The translations under genes were made by a program, and so were the position numbers. The notes below the pieces were generated by a model. It was not told the DNA's origin and ran no database searches. It saw only the letters and a list, made by a program, of their open reading frames with translations. Below, piece after piece: positions 1 through 6,044 of a DNA stretch of 8,706 nucleotides (its first letter is position 1; each line of letters starts with the position of its first letter). Source of the stretch: Candidatus Aegiribacteria sp. (GTDB lineage Bacteria; Fermentibacterota; Fermentibacteria; Fermentibacterales; JCC-6); assembly GCA_030600975.1 (NCBI GenBank), contig JAUVUL010000040.1, positions 1 to 8,706 of the forward strand, written 5' to 3'.

Positions 1-46
1 CTTCCTGTCTGGTGAACTGGCTTATTCGGTAGGTTATTTCTCCCAA
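1..46 (-). CDS. Possible 5' end of a downstream gene (partial, unidentified)
   Basis: After the stop of the ABC ATPase gene, a reading frame opens at a TTG (positions 44-46) and runs off the window edge with MGEITYRISQFTRQE. No strong Shine-Dalgarno sequence lies in front of it, and 15 codons cannot identify a family. A membrane permease partner for the neighbouring ATPase would be the usual next gene in such operons, but that is inference from context only. The true start could also lie beyond the window. Confidence 0.25.
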   Translation of the reverse strand, partial: MGEITYRISQFTRQE

Positions 47-59
47 GATTGTATCTCTA

Positions 60-788
60 TTATATTTCCCTCAGGGTCTCTAAAATACCGGTTATTCTGA
101 AGAAGATATCACGGAGATCTTCCCCACCGATCTGATCGGTTCTCAAGACCTCTATCAATCGGCCTTCATGTATAATACCCAACCTGTCGCAGAAAGCCCT
201 TGCCACCGGAAGCGTATGGGTTGAAAGTATGATCGCTGCCCCTGAAGCCGCGGCGGCCCTGGCCATTTTGTTGAAGGTTTCAGCGGTTGCGGGATCAAGC
301 CCCACGTGGGGTTCGTCTATTACATACAGGGAAGGGCGCGCTATGAAAGCCGCAGAGAGAACAACTCTCTGGACCATACCATGGGAATAACCCTCGGCCC
401 TGCTGTCAAGCCACTCGCCCATGTCGAAAAGATCCTCATGAAAAATTATTCTCCTCTCCAGTTCATCCGGAGGAATATCTCTCATTCTGCCTGTGAACCT
501 GAGAAATTCCCTGCCCGACAGCCTGGGATATATGGTGGGTTCATCAGGTACATAAGCGATCACAGCCCTTACCCCCTCAGGATCCTCTGATGCGTCTATG
601 GAATCAACCTCAATACGTCCCCTGTCAGGTACTACAAGCCCCGGTATAATTTTCAGCGTCGTTGTCTTGCCCGCGCCGTTGGGGCCGAGAAGACCGAATA
701 CCTCCCCGGAAGGGATGTTCAGGGAGAGATCTATTACAGCGTTATTGCTTCCGTAGGCTTTTGAGAGGTTTTCGATCTTCAGCATCAT
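60..788 (-). CDS. ABC transporter ATP-binding protein (ABC-2/exporter type)
   Basis: This is a 242-residue single-domain ATPase that would power a membrane transporter at the cytoplasmic face; its substrate cannot be read from the sequence. Visible motifs in order are Walker A GPNGAGKTT (35-43), a Q-loop segment YVPDEP (79-84) with Asp where Gln is usual, the signature YSHGMVQR (134-141) in place of LSGGQ, Walker B LYVIDE (154-159), D-loop GLDP (163-166) and the switch histidine H191 in STHTL. From family knowledge, the YVPDEP and YSHGM variants are common in ABC-2 type exporter ATPases, so I read it as active. Translation starts at ATG 786-788, overlapping the ftsY stop as ATGA. A GAGG Shine-Dalgarno at 796-799 is seven bases from that ATG; a second ATG follows directly. 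No permease gene lies inside the window, so the partner is probably encoded further left. Confidence 0.9.
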   Translation of the reverse strand: MMLKIENLSKAYGSNNAVIDLSLNIPSGEVFGLLGPNGAGKTTTLKIIPGLVVPDRGRIEVDSIDASEDPEGVRAVIAYVPDEPTIYPRLSGREFLRFTGRMRDIPPDELERRIIFHEDLFDMGEWLDSRAEGYSHGMVQRVVLSAAFIARPSLYVIDEPHVGLDPATAETFNKMARAAAASGAAIILSTHTLPVARAFCDRLGIIHEGRLIEVLRTDQIGGEDLRDIFFRITGILETLREI

Positions 789-1699
789 CCGCCAGCCTCA
801 TCCATGCCGAGCAGCGCTCGCACGTAGGATTCAAGGTTGAAATCAAGAAGGTCTTCACTTCCCTCACCCACACCGATGTATTTGACGGGTATGCTCAGCT
901 GGCTGGCCATTGCGAGTACTGATCCTCCCCTGGCCGTTCCGTCGAGCTTTGTAACCACAAGCCCAGTAACAGGTAATGCCTTCATGAACTGTTCAGTCTG
1001 TGCCTTTGCATTCTGGCCCACCGTTCCATCCAGTACAAGCAGTACCTCGTGGGGTGCGGACTCCATCGCCTTGCCGCACACCCTGTGGATCTTGGCCAGT
1101 TCATCTAGAAGCCCTTTCTTGTTGGGAAGTCTGCCCGCGGTATCTATTATTACCGAATCGTAGTCTCTGCTGAGACCGCGTTTTACGGCATCAAATGCCA
1201 CAGCTCCCGCATCTGATCCGGGTAACTGGGTAAGCACGGCTGTTCCGAGCCTGTCAGCCCATATCTCGAGCTGCTCCGACGCCGCGGCCCTGAATGTGTC
1301 AGCACATGCCATAAGCACCTTTTCGCCTTTCCTCTGAAGCCTTGCGGCAAGACGGGCGATGGTTGTAGTCTTTCCAGCGCCGTTAACGCCGACTACAACA
1401 GTCACAAAGGGTCTGGCCTCTCTGGTCTCGAATTCGGGGAGAGGTGTATTCTCGATCAGGATCAAAGCCAGAACTTCCTTCCAGGAGAGTCCGGATTTTC
1501 TGACCTTTCGGGGGAGTTCATCGATTACTTTCTCGGTAAGTTCCCAGCCAAGGTCGCTTCCAAGGAGAATCTCTTCCGTCTCTTCCAGATCCGCATCATT
1601 AATTGCTGTATTCCCGAAGAGCCGGTCAAGTTTTCCGGCAAGGGCATCGCTGCTTTTTCTTAGTTTGCTTCTTAATCTAAAAGCCACTGAAACACTCAA
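785..1699 (-). CDS. ftsY: Signal recognition particle receptor FtsY
   Basis: FtsY is the membrane-associated SRP GTPase that docks ribosome-nascent chain-SRP complexes at the translocon. The 304-residue product is a short form: a helical N domain (about 5-85) and a GTPase G domain, without the long acidic extension seen in E. coli. Motifs are GVNGAGKTTT (104-113), DTFRAAASEQL (134-144), DTAGR followed by LPNKK (186-195), LDGTVGQNA (223-231), TKLDGTARGG (250-259) and GVGE (276-279). The NKK after DTAGR and the GQNA motif fit FtsY rather than Ffh. The start is uncertain. TTG at 1697-1699 has a GAAGG directly against it, which is too close. GTG at 1685-1687 gives VAFRLRSKL, a more usual FtsY beginning, but with a 12-base spacer. 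It follows smc, a frequent bacterial neighbour, but repeat element A now lies between the two genes. Its stop overlaps the ABC ATPase start. Confidence 0.95.
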   Translation of the reverse strand: MSVSVAFRLRSKLRKSSDALAGKLDRLFGNTAINDADLEETEEILLGSDLGWELTEKVIDELPRKVRKSGLSWKEVLALILIENTPLPEFETREARPFVTVVVGVNGAGKTTTIARLAARLQRKGEKVLMACADTFRAAASEQLEIWADRLGTAVLTQLPGSDAGAVAFDAVKRGLSRDYDSVIIDTAGRLPNKKGLLDELAKIHRVCGKAMESAPHEVLLVLDGTVGQNAKAQTEQFMKALPVTGLVVTKLDGTARGGSVLAMASQLSIPVKYIGVGEGSEDLLDFNLESYVRALLGMDEAGG

Positions 1700-1715
1700 C
1701 CTTCACTGATCTGGT

Positions 1716-1877
1716 AGGAGTGTGTCCGGCAATGAGCATTGAGCAGAAAATACTCACGGCTGAGATAGAATGCTCAGAGATTTGAGGAGAATACTGGAAG
1801 AATTTGACGATAATATGCGAGTATTATAGCCAGCTGTGTGGCTTTTATGCCTATGCTTCATTGTCGGACAGGCTCCT
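1716..1877 (+). repeat. Palindromic repeat element, copy A (MITE/REP-like, 162 bp)
   Basis: This non-coding element fills the gap between ftsY and smc and matches copy B at 5307-5468 in inverted orientation, with about 14 differences and no gaps. It begins AGGAGTGTGTCCGG and ends CGGACAGGCTCCT, so its ends are inverted repeats of each other, and most of the rest can fold back around a centre near 1796. Internal pairing blocks include GCAT (1736-1739) with ATGC (1853-1856), and ATAATA with TATTAT around 1811-1827. One base beyond the left edge and three beyond the right edge are also shared with copy B. The right edge runs into the 3' end of smc and encodes its last residues. No transposase and no convincing target-site duplication are visible. 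It could be a MITE, a REP-type repeat or a structured RNA element. Confidence 0.85.
1823..1853 (-). promoter_or_regulatory. Possible promoter within repeat copy A, facing ftsY
   Basis: On the minus strand, positions 1823-1828 read TATAAT, a consensus -10 box. At 19-base spacing, 1848-1853 reads TAGGCA (TTGGCA in copy B), a weak -35 candidate at a wider than optimal distance. The box faces ftsY about 125 bases ahead and is conserved in copy B, where it points against pgsA. It also forms one arm of the internal ATAATA/TATTAT inverted repeat, so the match may only reflect the palindrome. Low confidence. Confidence 0.25.
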
Positions 1878-4800
1878 GGCCTTTTCTAGACTGACTGAAG
1901 TCATGGATGATACTCCCTTTTCCGCCATGGTTATTCCGAAAAGGCGATCCGCGGCTTCCATCGTCCTCTTGTTATGGGTAATAACGATGAACTGGGTTCC
2001 GTGTACAAATCCTCTGAGCAGGTTGATGTAGTTATCCACGTTCGAGTCGTCCAGGGGAGCATCAAGTTCATCCAGAACGCAGAAGGGAGACGGCTTCACA
2101 AGGTACATGGCAAAGAGGAGCGCAGCTGCGGTCATGGCCCGTTCACCGCTGGAAAGCGCTGTGATGTTCTCAAGCTTCTTGCCGGGGGGCCTGGCTACGA
2201 TCTGTACCCCGCCCTCCAGCGGGTCCTCCGAATCCAAAGCAATAATGTCGGCCTCACCGCCACCGAAAAGACTTGTGAACATCTCCTTGAAATGCTTCCT
2301 GACCTCAACGAAGGTTTCATCGAACATCCTGGCAGCTGTTCTGTTGATCTCGCTTATGGCGCTCATGAGGGATTCCCTGGCTTCGTTCAGATCAGTCCTC
2401 TGCTCATCAAGAAATGCAATCCGTTTTCTGGCTTCCTCATATTCAGCGACGGCAAGCATGTTCACCGGACCGAGGTTCTCCCTGTATCCCATCTGCTTTT
2501 CAAGCTCATTAACAAGCTTCTCGTTGGAATACTCCCAGTATCGACTCTCCTCATCAGGAAGCGTCAGCTCCTTCACGTTGAGATCTTCGAAGTGGCTTCT
2601 GACGATTTCCATTTCACCTGATACCGAGGCTTTCTCCTCGCGGGCAGAGGACAGCTCGTCCCTCTGAAGCGTCAATTCCTCATCAGCCTGTTTCGATCTC
2701 TCCAGCCAGTCAGCCCGTTCTCTGCTTGCTTCGCTCCTGCTGTTCTCGGCTTCCTCCCTGCGGACGATAAGATTCTCAAGCTTCGCTTTCAGTTGCGCCA
2801 TGGTCTTATTCAGAGCGGATACGGTGTTCTTCAGTTCCATAACTCTCGCATCGATCTCAGAGTTTCTATCCGACGCTTCGGATGAGCCGGCCTGGAGACG
2901 TTTTCTATCGGTTTCCATCTGCTTCAGTGATGTCGCATGTTTCGACAGTTCAAGTTTCGCCCTGTTCTCCTCCCTGATCAGGCTGTTCAGTTCGGCACCA
3001 AGGTTCTCCCTCCGTTTCTCGATCTCCTGCAGAGAGGCTGACAATCGGTCCATACATTCTCTGGAAAGCTGCAGTTTCTTCGTACTCTCCACAGAATCCT
3101 GTTCTCGCGAGATCTGCCGGAGGGCTGGAATCTTTTCCTCAATAGCCTTCGATTCGGAATTCAGTTCGCTCATTCTTTTTCCATAACCTGCGGCGGTGGC
3201 CTGCAGCGCTGCTTCTTCCATCTCATTGACGGATATCTGCCTGCGCAAATCCTCAAAGGAGGCCTCGTACACTTTCAGTCTTTCCAGAAGTCCAGTTTCG
3301 ACTGAACGGTGGGTTTCCAGTACGCGCTTATGATCAAGAGCCTTCTTTTCCGCTTCCAGAGCCAGAGCTTCCCTCTCGATCACTCCTCCGCCGGATTCCG
3401 GGATCCCCAACCTGACAAGACCGTCCTTCCGGAATAGATCACCTTTAATTGTTACAATATCCAGATCTATGCCACTGAAGAACCACTGAGCAGCCTTTTT
3501 CCTGTCCGGTGCAACAACCGCTCCGGCAAACAGATTTCTAAAACTGCTGTGGGAATCCTCGTCAAGGCAGTCAGGAAGCCAGACGGCTCCCTCCGGAATC
3601 TCAGGTCTATCCGACTCCCTGAGGTTCAGGTAATACCGCTCACCATTGTCTCCATCGGGAAGAACACCAGAACTGTCCCAGATCATCGAGTCCTGGAATG
3701 AATCAAGCCATGCTCCCACAGCGATACCCATTCCCTCGCGTACTGACATGCGGGAGGATATTGCCGGATGACCTCCGAACGAAGGCTCTGCCTCTTTCAG
3801 GCCGCTGATCCTGGCTTGAAGCAGGCCTGCTTCCATCTCCACGGAACGCATAAGCGACTGTACCACGGAAATCTCACCTGAAATTCCCACGCGAGTAACG
3901 CGGGTATCTTCAAGTGATGTTTTAAGTTTTTCCTTCTCGAATCTGATTTCTCCGAGCCGTGTTTCCGATTCTTTGAGGTTATTTTGCAGTTCTCCTGTGA
4001 CTGACTCAAGCTCCACCCTTCTTTCAAGGGCATGCTCGATCTCCTGTTTTGCCCTCTCCCTGTCGCGGAGATTGTCTGTATACTCCTTCTGAAGAGACTG
4101 TACCTTATCCGATATCTCTCGGTACTCTTCCCGTATCCTCTCAAGTTCCCTGGCTGATTCAACGAAGTGTTTCTCGGCCTGTTCAGTGTCGTACGAAGCC
4201 TTCTCAAGATTCTTCTCCGCATCACCTATGCACTTCCTCAGTGAAACCTCGCTATTGATCAGTTCATCCGCTTCCTGTCTGAGATCTTCCGCCCTCTTCT
4301 TCTCATTGGATGATTCCATCAACGAGCTCTCTATATGTGAAGAAGTATTCAGACCGCGCTCTTCTGCAACCGCCAGCTGCTCATGAATCCTGCTCATCTC
4401 GCCGTCAAGTTCGGCACATTGCGCGTGTTCACCGTCAAGACGGATCTGGGCCTTCTCAAGGGCAACCCTGGCCTGACTCTGCCTTGCGGTCGCTGCTGAA
4501 ACGGCAGCTGAGGCTTTCTGCTCACGCCCGTTACACAGTTTCATCCTATCTTCGAGCGTTCTGAGTTTTTCCCCTGATTCCTGCAGTGTTCTGTGCTCCC
4601 TCAGGCAACGGATTTCAGTAATCCGCCTCTCAGCTTTCTCCCATCTTCTGAATGCGGAGACCTGTTTCCTGAGGGAACTAACATTGCGCTCAACTTCGGA
4701 AATGATGTCGTCCAGCCTCTCAAGGTCAGCTCCGGCCGCATCCAGCTTAAGTTCAGCACGGTGACGCTGCATTTTGTACTTGACTATTCCGGCGGCTTCA

Positions 4801-5285
4801 TCGAAGAGGAACCTTCTATCGGAGGGGCCACTCTCTATTATCGTATCGGTCATGTTCTTCTCGAGTATCCAGTATCCGTTGCTGCCGAGACCCCTGTCCA
4901 CAATGAGATCCGTAATATCCATCAGCCTGCACCTGTTGCCGTTCAGAAGGTATTCGCTGTCCCCGGACCTGAAGAGCCTTCTGGTTACGGTCACCTCATC
5001 AAAATCAAGATCCAGTTCCCTCGTTGAGTTATCAAAGGTGAGAACCACTTCCGCCATTCCCTGTGATTTTCTCTGAACTGTGCCGGAAAAGATTATATCC
5101 TCCATGCGGTCAGCGCGCAGTTCCGTGGGACTCTGGGAACCCAGTGCCCACCGGATGGCATCGGCTATATTGCTTTTACCGCAGCCATTGGGTCCGACAA
5201 TGCAGGAGATGCCTTCCTGAAATTCCATTTCAAAGGCATCTGCAAACGACTTAAAGCCTACTATCTCCAGCCTTTTCAGATACAA
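1851..5285 (-). CDS. smc: Chromosome segregation ATPase SMC (condensin subunit)
   Basis: SMC dimers with ScpA/ScpB load on DNA and organise the chromosome for segregation. The 1144-residue product has the full SMC layout: N-terminal head with Walker A GPNGCGKS (31-38), a coiled coil rich in Glu/Lys/Arg (about 170-500), a hinge region (about 500-635), a returning coiled coil (about 640-980), and a C-terminal head with signature LSSGE (1044-1048), Walker B FCVLDE (1068-1073), LDAPLDDSN (1074-1082) and TH (1103-1104). The start is TTG at 5283-5285, giving MYLKRLEIVGFKSFAD, an almost exact SMC N-terminus, with GGGAG nine bases upstream. Oddities: the Q-loop region reads YWILEKNM (138-145) instead of the IGQG type, the signature is LSSGE rather than LSGGE, and the hinge lacks an obvious N-terminal GVxGxV segment although its second half (IDLDIVTIKGDLFRKDG) is recognisable. 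The normal end near VSLEKA is followed by RSLSDNEA and TAG encoded in repeat copy A. Confidence 0.97.
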   Translation of the reverse strand: MYLKRLEIVGFKSFADAFEMEFQEGISCIVGPNGCGKSNIADAIRWALGSQSPTELRADRMEDIIFSGTVQRKSQGMAEVVLTFDNSTRELDLDFDEVTVTRRLFRSGDSEYLLNGNRCRLMDITDLIVDRGLGSNGYWILEKNMTDTIIESGPSDRRFLFDEAAGIVKYKMQRHRAELKLDAAGADLERLDDIISEVERNVSSLRKQVSAFRRWEKAERRITEIRCLREHRTLQESGEKLRTLEDRMKLCNGREQKASAAVSAATARQSQARVALEKAQIRLDGEHAQCAELDGEMSRIHEQLAVAEERGLNTSSHIESSLMESSNEKKRAEDLRQEADELINSEVSLRKCIGDAEKNLEKASYDTEQAEKHFVESARELERIREEYREISDKVQSLQKEYTDNLRDRERAKQEIEHALERRVELESVTGELQNNLKESETRLGEIRFEKEKLKTSLEDTRVTRVGISGEISVVQSLMRSVEMEAGLLQARISGLKEAEPSFGGHPAISSRMSVREGMGIAVGAWLDSFQDSMIWDSSGVLPDGDNGERYYLNLRESDRPEIPEGAVWLPDCLDEDSHSSFRNLFAGAVVAPDRKKAAQWFFSGIDLDIVTIKGDLFRKDGLVRLGIPESGGGVIEREALALEAEKKALDHKRVLETHRSVETGLLERLKVYEASFEDLRRQISVNEMEEAALQATAAGYGKRMSELNSESKAIEEKIPALRQISREQDSVESTKKLQLSRECMDRLSASLQEIEKRRENLGAELNSLIREENRAKLELSKHATSLKQMETDRKRLQAGSSEASDRNSEIDARVMELKNTVSALNKTMAQLKAKLENLIVRREEAENSRSEASRERADWLERSKQADEELTLQRDELSSAREEKASVSGEMEIVRSHFEDLNVKELTLPDEESRYWEYSNEKLVNELEKQMGYRENLGPVNMLAVAEYEEARKRIAFLDEQRTDLNEARESLMSAISEINRTAARMFDETFVEVRKHFKEMFTSLFGGGEADIIALDSEDPLEGGVQIVARPPGKKLENITALSSGERAMTAAALLFAMYLVKPSPFCVLDELDAPLDDSNVDNYINLLRGFVHGTQFIVITHNKRTMEAADRLFGITMAEKGVSSMTSVSLEKARSLSDNEA

Positions 5286-5306
5286 GTGATGATGCTCCCG
5301 TCAGCC

Positions 5307-5468
5307 AGGAGCCTGTCCGACAATGAAACATTGGCATAAAACCCACACAGCCGGCTATAATACTCGCATATTATCGTCAAATACATCCAGTATTCTCCTC
5401 AAATCTCCGAGCATTCTATCTCAGCTGTGCGAATCTTCTGCTCAATGTACATTGTCGGACACACTCCT
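5307..5468 (-). repeat. Palindromic repeat element, copy B (MITE/REP-like, 162 bp)
   Basis: This is the second copy of the element at 1716-1877, inverted relative to it, lying between smc and pgsA. It is a more regular palindrome than copy A. The outer 19 bases of the two arms pair at 17 positions (AGGAG...GTCCGACAATG against its complement), and the centre is AATAC, a five-base loop (5385-5389), then GTATT. CACAGC-type blocks also pair across the arms. The higher-coordinate edge encodes the last eight residues and stop of pgsA; the lower edge lies 22 bases before the smc start codon, so the smc ribosome binding site is just outside the element. No gene is encoded in it and no target-site duplication is evident. 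Confidence 0.85.
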
Positions 5469-6044
5469 AGAAATTATCCCCGAAGTATTCCGGAGCTTTT
5501 GTGCGGACTCAGAAAAATAGACAAAAAGACTCACCAGCACAAACCCGAGAGATAGAAGGCCCAGGGGATCGAGACCAGCCAGGATCAGTCCGGAAGGCCA
5601 AAGGGTTGTATCCAGCATGTATGATACGGCTGCGGATGTGAGATAAACTGACATGGCAAGGGATGTGTACTTACCCCATCTGTTGGAAGATGGAGGTGAA
5701 CCCAGCTTCTTTGTAACATAAAGCCCTCCTGCGGCGATGATAGCATCCCTTGTCAGAAACAGGATAACGAACCACAACGGAACACCCCCAAGAAAGGCGA
5801 GCGTAACTATGAAAGCGCCGATGGCTATCTTGTCAGCAAGGGGATCGAAGATCTTTCCCCAATCACTTGCGGAATTGGTTCTCCTCGCTACAACACCGTC
5901 AATAACGTCCGAAAAAACACCCACAAGTATTACACCAACCACGAAAGTAATGTTTTTCTGCACCAGGAATATGCAGGCAATAAACGCAAGAGGGATCCTG
6001 CTCAGGCTGATCATATTAGGAATGTTGATAATAGGACCCTTCAA
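5442..6044 (-). CDS. pgsA: CDP-alcohol phosphatidyltransferase, probably CDP-diacylglycerol-glycerol-3-phosphate phosphatidyltransferase
   Basis: An integral membrane enzyme that would transfer a phosphatidyl group from CDP-diacylglycerol to an alcohol, most likely glycerol-3-phosphate, in phosphatidylglycerol synthesis. The 200-residue product carries the complete family motif with D46, D49, G50, A53, R54, G63, D67 and D71; the aspartates bind metal and are catalytic. Hydrophobic segments lie at about 11-29, 33-46, 73-97, 127-145 and 158-178. The N-terminus (INIPNMISLSRIPLAF) is typical of PgsA. The start is TTG at 6042-6044, overlapping the recN stop (TTGA), with an AGGGGGGAGA ribosome binding site at 6051-6060; an internal ATG at 6012-6014 would remove part of the conserved N-terminus. 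The last eight residues (RSVSDNVH) and TGA stop are encoded by repeat copy B. Motif alone does not exclude another member of the family such as a cardiolipin synthase. Confidence 0.85.
   Translation of the reverse strand: MKGPIINIPNMISLSRIPLAFIACIFLVQKNITFVVGVILVGVFSDVIDGVVARRTNSASDWGKIFDPLADKIAIGAFIVTLAFLGGVPLWFVILFLTRDAIIAAGGLYVTKKLGSPPSSNRWGKYTSLAMSVYLTSAAVSYMLDTTLWPSGLILAGLDPLGLLSLGFVLVSLFVYFSESAQKLRNTSGIISRSVSDNVH

Noticed and set aside
422..572. Unusual Q-loop and signature in the ABC ATPase as a novel ATPase
   Set aside because: YVPDEP and YSHGM variants are common in exporter-type ABC ATPases, and Walker A, Walker B and the switch His are intact.
5286..5441. Rho-independent terminator after pgsA formed by the palindrome
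   Set aside because: The hairpin is long and interrupted and is not followed by a U-run on the minus strand, so a classical intrinsic terminator is not supported.
1716..5468. A composite transposon with inverted repeats carrying smc as cargo
   Set aside because: No transposase or target-site duplication is seen, the interior is an essential housekeeping gene in line with its neighbours, and each 162-bp copy is a complete palindromic unit with its own terminal repeats.
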